From Candidatus Scalindua rubra (lineage in GTDB: Bacteria; Planctomycetota; Brocadiia; Brocadiales; Scalinduaceae), in contig MAYW01000020.1 of NCBI GenBank assembly GCA_001723765.1, forward strand, positions 1-44,345: a stretch of 44,345 nucleotides of DNA, given 5' to 3'. Below, in pieces: positions 18,098 to 26,482 of this stretch. The position numbers and the translations under genes are program-made. Position 1 is the first letter of the stretch; every line of letters starts with the position of its first letter. The notes below the pieces were generated by a model. That model was not told the origin of the DNA and made no database searches. It was given only the letters and a program-made list of their open reading frames with translations.

Positions 18098-19054
18098 TCA
18101 CTTAATTTGAGAGATAATTTCATTACATAATTCTAACGTCCTCAACCCATCTTCTGGTGTACAGGATGTCTGCCCACCTTTTTTCAAACATTCCACAATT
18201 TCCTTTACCGTAAAAGTGAAACAATCCCTCCACTGGGTTTCAAAATCTTCAATTCTCTTTATAATATCAAACTTAGTATAATACGGTTCAAGAATTCTAT
18301 TATACTTTTCTATCTTCTGTCCTCTTTGTCCAATGACAATTCTCCCCTTCGACGTTAAAATATCAATGTCGATAAATACATATTCTACATCCGGTACATG
18401 TAAAAAATACGATGTAATTCTATTTTTAAAAGTAACTACATAATCAACACCGGGGTCATCTTTATTATTATCATAAATTTTGATTAATTGTATCTTTTCC
18501 GGTTCTCCAAGAAACCATCTTATTAAATCTAGGAGGTGAGAACTATTTACATAAATACCCTTTGTATACCGAACCGTGATGTTCACGATATTCCCATACA
18601 CACCGTTAATTATTTCTTTACGGAGTTGATCTAACGAAGGATTCCAGCGCCTGAAATAGTTCACGGAAACAACTCTTTTATTCGACAACTTTACCATTTC
18701 TTTCGCCTCTTTTAAATCATAAGATAGCGGTTTTTCACAAAATATTGCAGGAATATCTTTCTCACAGGCATATTTGAAAGCTTCAAAATGTTTTTCAGTT
18801 GGCAGACAAAGGCTTACAATATTTATTTCCTCAGTCCCAAGCATCTCTCTGTAATCCTCGTATAGCTTATTAACCTTCCATTTGTCAGAAAATATTTTCA
18901 GTGCTTCTGGCGATGTATCCGCTACTGCTATTAATGCCGTATCAGGACATAAATGATAGGCCCCGGCGTGTGTAAAACTCCATGAATCCGGAACCTTTTT
19001 ATCATATCCACCAGCAATATTCCCACAACCAATAATAGCCGCCTTAAATACCAT
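18098..19054 (-). CDS. Gfo/Idh/MocA family oxidoreductase
   Basis: A 318-residue NAD(P)-dependent sugar dehydrogenase. The N-terminal Rossmann fold has AIIGCGNIAGGYD (5-17), and the active-site lysine motif is CEKPLSYDLKEAK at about 99. The C-terminal domain has NYFRRWNPS and HLLDLIRWFLGEPE. These enzymes oxidise or reduce hydroxyl/keto groups on nucleotide sugars, often paired with a DegT aminotransferase, which here lies 144 bp downstream. It is upstream of that gene and immediately follows the SpsF-type gene, so a short sugar-tailoring operon is likely. The exact substrate is unknown. Confidence 0.88.
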   Translation of the reverse strand: MVFKAAIIGCGNIAGGYDKKVPDSWSFTHAGAYHLCPDTALIAVADTSPEALKIFSDKWKVNKLYEDYREMLGTEEINIVSLCLPTEKHFEAFKYACEKDIPAIFCEKPLSYDLKEAKEMVKLSNKRVVSVNYFRRWNPSLDQLRKEIINGVYGNIVNITVRYTKGIYVNSSHLLDLIRWFLGEPEKIQLIKIYDNNKDDPGVDYVVTFKNRITSYFLHVPDVEYVFIDIDILTSKGRIVIGQRGQKIEKYNRILEPYYTKFDIIKRIEDFETQWRDCFTFTVKEIVECLKKGGQTSCTPEDGLRTLELCNEIISQIK

Positions 19055-19076
19055 TTACCAAACCACAAGATATTTC

Positions 19077-19835
19077 TTATTCATTTCCCATCAAAAGATA
19101 AAGATATTTATCCTTGTCCAATTGCTCATAAACTTTCTCTAAAGTAAAATTTTTATCTTCAGGATAATTTTTCTCAAAAATCGTTCGTATAAGATTAAAA
19201 TTTTTATAATAATTTATTGCAAAGTTAAGATTGCATCGATTCATAAATGACCACTTTGCTTTTGCTTCAAAATAACCAATCTTAAAGGTCTCAGGGTGCT
19301 CGAAAATGTATGCAGTTGTACCTTTATCCTCTATATTAAAATATTCCGGATAATCAACATACTTCTCAGCTGTTTTCCTTGAATATACCTGCACACGAAC
19401 ACCCAATGTAAAAAGTTTTATCCCGGGATCAGTTTTGGATACTGGGTATTCATTAGTAACAGTTGCAGCATAATCATATTTGCCATCAAGATAAAATCGA
19501 ACAACATCATCAATCAAATCACAATGAACCAGAGGATTATCGCCAAGTAATTCTATGATGGTATCACAATTATAAACCTCAGCAGCTTTACTCACACGTT
19601 CCATAACATTCTCAAGTGAACCACGATAAATTCCAATATCTAATTCTTTTGCAAGGTTTTCAAGTGGTCCGTCTGTTGGATCTGTACTTATAGCAATCAC
19701 AACCTTATCAATCATTCGAGAGGATTTCACTCTCTCTACCATAAGTTCAATCATCGGTTTCCCTAACAGAATCATCATATTTTTACCTGGTAACCGTGTT
19801 GATCCTATCCGAGCAACTATAAATGCACCAATCAA
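19077..19835 (-). CDS. SpsF-type cytidylyltransferase
   Basis: A 252-residue nucleotidyltransferase of the SpsF/cytidylyltransferase group. It begins MIGAFIVARIGSTRLPGKNM (R, S, R-L-P-K), followed by LLGKPMIELMVER, STDPTDGPLE and LLGDNPLV. SpsF-like proteins occur in surface-polysaccharide and flagellin-glycan clusters and are predicted to activate a nonulosonic or similar acid with CTP. The start is a TTG with GAGGAGG eight bases upstream, overlapping the stop of the GNAT gene (TTGA), so the pair is translationally coupled. It differs from the NeuA-type genes elsewhere in the window, supporting a second activated sugar. Confidence 0.85.
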   Translation of the reverse strand: MIGAFIVARIGSTRLPGKNMMILLGKPMIELMVERVKSSRMIDKVVIAISTDPTDGPLENLAKELDIGIYRGSLENVMERVSKAAEVYNCDTIIELLGDNPLVHCDLIDDVVRFYLDGKYDYAATVTNEYPVSKTDPGIKLFTLGVRVQVYSRKTAEKYVDYPEYFNIEDKGTTAYIFEHPETFKIGYFEAKAKWSFMNRCNLNFAINYYKNFNLIRTIFEKNYPEDKNFTLEKVYEQLDKDKYLYLLMGNE

Positions 19836-20392
19836 TACTTTTGCCTCCTCCTATTGTCCTCTTCCCACTTCTTTCGTGTCAAACCGAGTAAATATACATC
19901 TACGTAACGATCCTTATAAAAGAACTGCTCCTTCTGCATTCCCTCAAGCACAAACCCGTTATCTTCGAAACATTTTCTAGAACCATAGTTTTCAGCCATC
20001 ATACCAGCAGTAACTTTATGCAGGTTCATCTTAGTAAAAGCATGGCGGACAATAAAAGCAATCGTTTCTTCGGCCAAACCTTTTCCCCATAAAGTCTTAT
20101 CACCAATCATTATACTTATACCACTATTACGGTGTATCCAGTCTATCTTATGAATCCCGACGGCACCGATTAATGTATCATTCTCTTTCAATACAATCGC
20201 TAATTGAACATCATTTTTACTGGTTAACAACTTCTTAAAATACTCCTCCTGTAGCTGCTTTGTATTAGGAAACACCCCTTTATTCATGTAAAGGGTTACT
20301 TCAGGATCATTAAACCAATCAAACCAGGTTATAATGTCCTCCTCCTCAAATGGACGCAAATAGACCCTTTTTCCTTCTATAAAATTTGACAT
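19832..20392 (-). CDS. GNAT N-acetyltransferase (RimJ/RimL-like)
   Basis: A 186-residue GNAT-fold acetyltransferase. It opens with GKRVYLRPFEEEDI, contains IGAVGIHKIDW, and has the acetyl-CoA loop around LWGKGLAEETIAFIVRHAF. The end NYGSRKCFEDNGFVLEG is the classic motif B. In nonulosonate clusters such proteins (PseH/LegH-like) N-acetylate the amino sugar made by the DegT enzyme. This assignment is by context. It is coupled to the SpsF-type gene and separated by 16 bp from the amidotransferase gene upstream. Confidence 0.85.
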   Translation of the reverse strand: MSNFIEGKRVYLRPFEEEDIITWFDWFNDPEVTLYMNKGVFPNTKQLQEEYFKKLLTSKNDVQLAIVLKENDTLIGAVGIHKIDWIHRNSGISIMIGDKTLWGKGLAEETIAFIVRHAFTKMNLHKVTAGMMAENYGSRKCFEDNGFVLEGMQKEQFFYKDRYVDVYLLGLTRKKWEEDNRRRQKY

Positions 20393-20408
20393 AACTATTC
20401 TTTAAAAA

Positions 20409-21662
20409 TTATACACCTACATATCCCCTTGCCACCAGGACGTAATTGTCCTCAGAGACTGTTTCGTCCCGCAAAGGAGAAATAAAGAATTCGCAGGTTT
20501 CATTTACTGGAAGACGTACTGCCTCAACACCGGTATCAGAAATATGATTTAAAATACTATCTTTTAATTCCCAGGAACCATTCTCTTTTCTCTGCCAGAT
20601 CTGTTCATCACGAAATCGATCAATAAAACCAAACAATTCGTTTTCTTCCGTATCTATCCATTCTAGGAATAGTGGTGTATCAATTGGTTTTTTATCCACA
20701 AATTTCCTTACTAACCCAATACCCTGTTCACGGCTTAACCGTTTGAGACGAATTTCTCTACAAGCGTGATCAGTAACTTTGCCATACCCATATTTCAAAT
20801 ATTTAATATAATCATGTAACCCAGAGTAATGAAAACAGTCTACATCGTTATAGAAATCAAACGTACGCTGCTGATCAGCCGATTCATATTTATATAGCTT
20901 CATCATATGTTCATGCTGTGATTTAGAATCCCAACGTATATAATTGCTTAAATACAGTCCACGCACTCCGACAGCTTCAATATCCTTATCATGAGGATAT
21001 CGGTAAGGTTCTATATCTCGTTCAGTTAATTCAGAACAACTCTCAAGGAGATCTTTAGCTTCAAATCCCATTAAGTCATGTTCTTTTCTATATTTCCTGG
21101 TCATCTCCACTTCATCTAAATGAGAAAACATACCAACCTGATCACATCCCTGATGCACACCCCAAATAACCAAAGGAATCTTAAATTTCGTAGCCACCTG
21201 TACCGGCAACGCTGTTGAACCGGCAATGCAATGCCAATAAATACTACCCATAGCTCTAACTGTTGCCCGCGTAACCTTCTTTACAACTGAAGGACTCACA
21301 GTTTTCATAATAATATCACAATCAAAAAGTGTCCTTAAATATGCAAGATTTCGTATTCCCCGTTTGGTATTGTAATGTTTGTTATAACTGACTAACAATG
21401 GATTCATATTAAAAGCATTTTTTACCATATGTACGATATAGTAAGAATCCCTCGCTCCGCTTACTGGAATAACACAGTCAAATATTTTTCCTGAAGTACT
21501 CCTGAATGAATTCAATATTCCTCGCAATTTATTTTCTCTTTCGCACCAATCAAGAATATCCTTCTCTTCATGCACCCGACACCCACTACAAACGCCTTGT
21601 TCATCAAACGTTATTTGCAAGGGATGATTTGCTGGATATAAACATCGTTTGCAATAGTTCAT
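20409..21662 (-). CDS. N-acetyl sugar amidotransferase-like protein with degenerate PP-loop
   Basis: A 417-residue member of the WbpG/PseA (ExsB-like) family, which with HisH and HisF partners turns an acetamido group into an acetamidino group. A zinc ribbon is present (C4-x2-C7, C25-x2-C28). The PP-loop ATP site reads VIPVSGARDSYY (68-73 SGARDS), where the family norm is SGGKDS or SGGxDS; the second glycine is alanine and the lysine arginine. A full-length homologue with an intact loop lies 1.5 kb upstream (23158). It overlaps HisF by four bases. It may be a specialised or non-catalytic paralogue, or active on another sugar. Confidence 0.82.
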   Translation of the reverse strand: MNYCKRCLYPANHPLQITFDEQGVCSGCRVHEEKDILDWCERENKLRGILNSFRSTSGKIFDCVIPVSGARDSYYIVHMVKNAFNMNPLLVSYNKHYNTKRGIRNLAYLRTLFDCDIIMKTVSPSVVKKVTRATVRAMGSIYWHCIAGSTALPVQVATKFKIPLVIWGVHQGCDQVGMFSHLDEVEMTRKYRKEHDLMGFEAKDLLESCSELTERDIEPYRYPHDKDIEAVGVRGLYLSNYIRWDSKSQHEHMMKLYKYESADQQRTFDFYNDVDCFHYSGLHDYIKYLKYGYGKVTDHACREIRLKRLSREQGIGLVRKFVDKKPIDTPLFLEWIDTEENELFGFIDRFRDEQIWQRKENGSWELKDSILNHISDTGVEAVRLPVNETCEFFISPLRDETVSEDNYVLVARGYVGV

Positions 21663-22516
21663 ATAACTTCCTGAGGATAATCCTTAAACCGTAAAGATTG
21701 CAGAACTTCGTCAGACTTCCTGGTCCTCCGTCCGTTCACATCTATATTATTATCCCGATAATCTGCATAAGTATTAAGGCGTGTACTGACTTTTTGTGAC
21801 TCCAAATAAGCCTTGGTGACAATTACACTGTGCTCTGTAAAATGAAAATAGTTTCCTGCAGCAACTCCGGAAAGATTTTCAACAAGCAGTGCTTTATGGA
21901 AATGGGCAGGATGTCCTGCCCCTCCACATGCAACAACTGGAATGTTTACTGATTCAGTTACAATGTGGATTAAGTCAAGATCGTATCCCATTTTAGAACC
22001 GTCACGATCAACTGAATTGAGAAATATCTCCCCTGCACCACATTGTTCGGCTTTTCTGGCAAAAATAACAGGACTCTGATTGAGTGTTTTCTTATCTTTA
22101 TACGAATATACACTCCCTCCATAAACATCAATGGATACTACGATACATTGCTCACCAAATATAGCTGCTGCTTCAGAAATAAAATCTGGATTCTCAAGAA
22201 AAACACTATTAATACTTACCTTATCCGCACCTGCAGACAGGACATTACGAATTTGGTTAACAGTCCTAATACCACCCCCTACAGTTAATGGTACAAAACA
22301 ATATTTCGCACACTCAAGGATACAATCATAATCAGGTTCTCTTTTTTCTAGTGTTGCATTAATGTCAAGCAACACTATTTCATCAATACCCCAATAATTC
22401 AGGTATTCAACTGCAATGTGTGGCCGCCCAACCGGTAAATATTTTTTAAATCCAATACTTTGAACTACAATACCATTCGAAACAATCAATGATGCAAGTA
22501 AACGCTTTTTTAACAT
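21659..22516 (-). CDS. hisF: HisF-like cyclase subunit of a sugar amidotransferase
   Basis: A 285-residue TIM-barrel protein homologous to HisF. The family core is clear: PLTVGGGIRT, KVSINS, VVSIDVYGG and EIFLNSVDRDG. Canonical HisF has CLDV with an essential aspartate near position 11; here the strand reads ASLIV, with isoleucine in that place, while the second aspartate (SIDV) is kept. That argues against histidine biosynthesis and for the ammonia-channelling role of HisF2/WbpI-type proteins in acetamidino-sugar formation. It overlaps both the HisH gene (7 bp) and the amidotransferase gene (4 bp), so the three are tightly coupled. Not a housekeeping his gene. Confidence 0.85.
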   Translation of the reverse strand: MLKKRLLASLIVSNGIVVQSIGFKKYLPVGRPHIAVEYLNYWGIDEIVLLDINATLEKREPDYDCILECAKYCFVPLTVGGGIRTVNQIRNVLSAGADKVSINSVFLENPDFISEAAAIFGEQCIVVSIDVYGGSVYSYKDKKTLNQSPVIFARKAEQCGAGEIFLNSVDRDGSKMGYDLDLIHIVTESVNIPVVACGGAGHPAHFHKALLVENLSGVAAGNYFHFTEHSVIVTKAYLESQKVSTRLNTYADYRDNNIDVNGRRTRKSDEVLQSLRFKDYPQEVI

Positions 22517-23151
22517 AAGCCCGTTCCTTTGAACGATTCAACAAAATTTAAAAATCCCCTTAATACTTTCAACCCATTCACCTGGCTCTTTTCAGGATGA
22601 AACTGAGTCGCAAAGATATTGTTTTTCTGGATTGCTGCAACAACATCTGTTCCGTAACTGCAGGTTGCAGTAGCGATCTCACGATCACAGACAAAATGAT
22701 AGGAATGATCAAAATAAAATTCAGCGTTTTGTTCAATACGTCCAAACATAAACTTTTTTTTAATTACGTTAATTGTATTCCAACCAACGTGAGGAATGCG
22801 TATGTCATCCTTATGCTCAAACCTGACAACATGTCCGGATATCCATCCTAAACCCTTGTGAAAACCATTCTCAACAGAATCTTCCGCGAGAAGCTGCATG
22901 CCCAGACAGATTCCGAAGAATGGAGTTTGATTCTTTACTACTTTCTCGTGCAATATCGGGATAATATCAAGTTCATTTAGATTTCTCATCGCCTCAGAAA
23001 AGCAACCTACTCCCGGCATTATAAGAGCATCTGCGTCCTCAATATCCTTCGTACGTGACGATATAATTCCTTTATACCCAAGAAAATCAAGTGCATGAGT
23101 AACTGAAGTTAAATTTCCCATCCCATAATCTACAATAACCAGTGTCTTCAT
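22510..23151 (-). CDS. hisH: HisH-like glutamine amidotransferase subunit
   Basis: A 213-residue class I glutaminase. The catalytic triad is visible as C82 in FFGICLGMQLLAE and H185/E187 in ATQFHPEKSQ. The N-terminus VIVDYGMGN and MPGVGCF complete the HisH pattern. It would release ammonia from glutamine and pass it to the HisF-like partner. The neighbouring WbpG/PseA-type proteins make this a sugar acetamidino (amidine) pathway rather than histidine synthesis. A 6-bp gap to the intact amidotransferase upstream and an overlap with HisF downstream indicate one operon. Confidence 0.9.
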   Translation of the reverse strand: MKTLVIVDYGMGNLTSVTHALDFLGYKGIISSRTKDIEDADALIMPGVGCFSEAMRNLNELDIIPILHEKVVKNQTPFFGICLGMQLLAEDSVENGFHKGLGWISGHVVRFEHKDDIRIPHVGWNTINVIKKKFMFGRIEQNAEFYFDHSYHFVCDREIATATCSYGTDVVAAIQKNNIFATQFHPEKSQVNGLKVLRGFLNFVESFKGTGLC

Positions 23152-23157
23152 TATTTC

Positions 23158-24312
23158 CTAAAATTGCCTGTGTAATTTCCATTCTCCATCAGGCAGTTGT
23201 TCCCATATTTCTTTATTTCTAAATGAATTTGCTACCTTCCAGAACTCATCTTCAGTAATTTCTAGATACTTACAAAAATTTTCAATATATCTCTGGTGAC
23301 ATCTTCCTTCATATTTCTTTACTAATTCTATTCCTTCCTCTCGGGTCATAAGCCCACGCCGGATTGCCTGACATGCATCATCAGTTACCCGTGCAAACCC
23401 CAATTTGAAATACTTCAACAACTGATTTACATGAACAAAGTCTTCATCCAGATCTTCAAAAAGGTTATATGCTCCAATATCTTCTCTCGGAACATTACGA
23501 ACTTTTAAACCATGTCTCAGGGCAATCTTTGCATTGGCAAAAGGATCAAAATCTTCGATATAATACCCCATGTATACAATACGGACATTGGCATCTGCCA
23601 TGTCTTTATCTGAAGGAAACTGATGCCATAATACGTCTTTTTCAAGTATACTCTCATCCATTAAATTAGTTGGCTTACCTCCAGCAAGGGTATTATTATC
23701 CTTAATTTTGTTTGCATCTCCTCCCAACGACCCTCCTAAATCCCCGGAATTCAACGCATTATTCTCTCCAAGAAAAATCAACGGTATCTTGTAGGCAGTA
23801 GCAACACGAGGAGGAATCGCATACAATGCCATTTCCGTTGCCTTTGCCCAGTTACCAAAACGGTAAAAAGCATTTCGCATTAACTTTTTCCATGTTTCCG
23901 GTTTCGGCCCTACTACAATGGTATCAAATCCCAATGAAATCATATTACCAACATTATAAGCCCCTAAATCTATCTGCTGCTGAGGAGGATATGTACAGGA
24001 AACCAATAAAGGATTTAAACCCAACTCATATCGAGCATAAAGTGCCTGACGGGTACTGTCTTTCCCACCACTTACCGCCACAATACAATCATACTCACAC
24101 TTGCTATGCTCTCTTCCCCATCTGGATATTTCCTGAAGTTCTTTCTTACGTGCTAACCAATCGACCTCGGAATGATGTTCTGCGACACGACAGGGAAAAC
24201 AAATCCCCTCGTCATCATAGGTAATTCCGGGTCGTGTCTCAGGGATAATACAACGCTTACAAACCTTAATACCTCTCTGACTCCTGTCTAATTCTGCTCT
24301 GGGCAACTTCAT
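23158..24312 (-). CDS. N-acetyl sugar amidotransferase (WbpG/PseA type)
   Basis: A 384-residue ATP-dependent amidotransferase. A zinc ribbon is formed by C18-x2-C21 and C38-x2-C41, then the PP-loop VAVSGGKDSTRQAL (81-86 SGGKDS) activates the acetamido oxygen by adenylylation. In Pseudomonas O-antigen and Campylobacter flagellin glycans, this family converts an N-acetyl group to an acetamidino group using ammonia from HisH/HisF or a similar source. Here the PP-loop is intact, unlike the paralogue at 20409. It starts the four-gene amidation block and ends six bases before hisH. Confidence 0.88.
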   Translation of the reverse strand: MKLPRAELDRSQRGIKVCKRCIIPETRPGITYDDEGICFPCRVAEHHSEVDWLARKKELQEISRWGREHSKCEYDCIVAVSGGKDSTRQALYARYELGLNPLLVSCTYPPQQQIDLGAYNVGNMISLGFDTIVVGPKPETWKKLMRNAFYRFGNWAKATEMALYAIPPRVATAYKIPLIFLGENNALNSGDLGGSLGGDANKIKDNNTLAGGKPTNLMDESILEKDVLWHQFPSDKDMADANVRIVYMGYYIEDFDPFANAKIALRHGLKVRNVPREDIGAYNLFEDLDEDFVHVNQLLKYFKLGFARVTDDACQAIRRGLMTREEGIELVKKYEGRCHQRYIENFCKYLEITEDEFWKVANSFRNKEIWEQLPDGEWKLHRQF

Positions 24313-24356
24313 TTTATTGTACCATTCTTAAACCGTTAGATCATAAATTTTCTGTC

Positions 24357-26321
24357 TCATATCCGGGATAAACCTTGCCTTAATGCGTTTACTTCCCCAA
24401 CTGTTTCTACAAAAACCTTACGGATTCTTTCAAGATTATTACCATCATAATAGTAGTTACAATCTTTCCGCAACTGATCCCATTTACAGTCAAATCCTTT
24501 AAAATTATTATGCAATCCCCGTACGGCTCGTACCAGATCAAAACGGTCTCTCAAAATAAAATCTTTCCCATAATCAGTAAAATAGTATGGGGCTACACCG
24601 ATAAAATCGAAGGAGAAAACTCTTGCTCTCGTTGCCAGAGTTTCCCAAATACTGAATGATACGGAATTAGCAATGACCATATCCGAAATTGCCATCAACT
24701 CCTGTGTTGTAAAATGTTCATGATCCAGAATAAGTCTTTTATCGGATTGAACAAGTGTTCTAAAACGTTGTAGGTGTGAATAGGTATCAAGATGACTAAT
24801 GCTACGAAGTCGTAAGAAAAAATGCATATTAAGATCATGATGCTCTGTAATTTCCTTTAAACCCTCATAAACCTCAACCCATTGTTCCTTACGATTTAAA
24901 GAATGTCCGGAAGGAAAAGTAAACAGCACTATGTATTTCCTTTCTCCATACATATCGTTAATCAAATTCCTTATTCTAGAAATCTTATCCTTATCATTAA
25001 CAATAGACACTACCCAATCAATATTTTCTCGTCCTGTTTTTTGTAATGATGCATGTTTCCAATGCGGCAAAAAGGTATTAACTAATATATCCCCAAAAAC
25101 AATATACTTATCAAAATGCATAAAGCTCAAACTAGGAAAATCAAAAGCGTTGATATGATGTTGGATTCCAACAGTTTTCTTATTATTTTGATTGCACATA
25201 ATTGTTCCTACTATGTGAATAGGGCTATAATCATGTCTAACCAATTCTACCTTATAGTCTACATTTTCAAACTCAAGATATTTATTAAACATACCGTAGA
25301 TGATCTTGTTGCTACACCATATATAATCGTACATGTCATGTATGTAGAAAAATTTTAACAGAGAGCCTATGATTATTTTAAATTGAATCTTTGCAACGAT
25401 TAATAGTAATTTTGGAGTTATTCTGTAATCCTTTGTATCCGTGTATGGAATACCTCTCTTTTTCATTATACCTCTATATCGTTCATCTATATCAGGTGAA
25501 AACCTCCATAAACTGAAAATATGAACAATATGACCAAGTGTAATTTGCTTGTTGTAAAGATCGCCATCAGTTTGAATCCGCCTCACTCCATCTATCATTA
25601 CTTCTCCATCATGAAATCCATACATCACAGGCATTGCAATATCATAATGTTTTTTGTTCACCTTTCTAAAAGTTATCCTTTTCATATTTAAAAGAACATA
25701 TACAGTTGGTAATAAGATAAACATAGCAACCGCAAATATCTTAAAGAAGAAATATCTTATTTGATTCGCCGCAACACCTATTCTCAAGATATGCAAACCT
25801 GATAATCTGCTTCCAAACAAAAAATCCTGAATCTTAACGTGATCATTACCAGCAGGAATAACATAGAAAACGCTTCCATAGTCATAAACCAAATCTTTAG
25901 CTACCCTATAGAATAATAAACTTGCCGAAATATCATCTACAACCTTGGCCTTATAGTATTTTATTATATTTTCATCATGAATAATTTTTAAAATTGTACT
26001 GTATATAGAATTATGCTTAATTTCGTCACATAGTTCATCTACAAATTTGATAGCCTTTTTGTTCATGGTCCAGTTATATTTATTAATCTTTTCTGTGGGA
26101 GGTGTCTCGATTCTACAATCTTTATTGACTAAATATATTATTTGTACAACAATCTTCTTAATAAGTAAATTCTGCTTTAGCGTAGGATACGTTTTTCTGT
26201 AAAAGTAAATTATTTTTGCTTTTCTTACATAGGTAATTAAAAGAAATATCTGAATAACTGAATATGTTTCGAAGAATAAAATACTTGTTTTCTTGCTATT
26301 ATCTCGTTTTATTTCTTTCAT
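24357..26321 (-). CDS. Large GT-B-like surface-carbohydrate protein with a membrane segment
   Basis: A protein of about 654 residues that I do not recognise by name. A central hydrophobic stretch (FKIFAVAMFILLPTVYVLL, about 200-220) could span the membrane. The C-terminal half looks like a GT-B or capsule-synthesis domain: VGIQHHINAF, YIVFGDI, VLFTFPSGHS, then VIANSVSFSIWETLATRARV and SFDFIG. These resemble CDP-glycerol-transferase-like and polysaccharide-synthase families. The first ATG with sensible sequence is at 26321 (AAGGAG is only one base before it, poor spacing); a TTG at 26342 is an alternative. It may attach the nonulosonic acid or another sugar to the acceptor. Confidence 0.62.
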   Translation of the reverse strand: MKEIKRDNSKKTSILFFETYSVIQIFLLITYVRKAKIIYFYRKTYPTLKQNLLIKKIVVQIIYLVNKDCRIETPPTEKINKYNWTMNKKAIKFVDELCDEIKHNSIYSTILKIIHDENIIKYYKAKVVDDISASLLFYRVAKDLVYDYGSVFYVIPAGNDHVKIQDFLFGSRLSGLHILRIGVAANQIRYFFFKIFAVAMFILLPTVYVLLNMKRITFRKVNKKHYDIAMPVMYGFHDGEVMIDGVRRIQTDGDLYNKQITLGHIVHIFSLWRFSPDIDERYRGIMKKRGIPYTDTKDYRITPKLLLIVAKIQFKIIIGSLLKFFYIHDMYDYIWCSNKIIYGMFNKYLEFENVDYKVELVRHDYSPIHIVGTIMCNQNNKKTVGIQHHINAFDFPSLSFMHFDKYIVFGDILVNTFLPHWKHASLQKTGRENIDWVVSIVNDKDKISRIRNLINDMYGERKYIVLFTFPSGHSLNRKEQWVEVYEGLKEITEHHDLNMHFFLRLRSISHLDTYSHLQRFRTLVQSDKRLILDHEHFTTQELMAISDMVIANSVSFSIWETLATRARVFSFDFIGVAPYYFTDYGKDFILRDRFDLVRAVRGLHNNFKGFDCKWDQLRKDCNYYYDGNNLERIRKVFVETVGEVNALRQGLSRI

Positions 26322-26482
26322 GCTCCTTGCGCTACTTTTCAATATTCTTTATCAAAATGAGATTTGGATAATGGAATACGTCTAAAGAAACAAAACGCCT
26401 TTCATAACTACTTCAATAACCCTCCCTGTGGAGTTTACGTAATCCTTTTTTTGTAGTCATGATCCTCAAACCAAACCCGCTA

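Noticed and set aside
21659..23151. HisH/HisF as histidine biosynthesis genes
   Set aside because: The HisF homologue lacks the catalytic aspartate and both genes are embedded between sugar amidotransferases, with no other his genes; a sugar-amidation role fits better.
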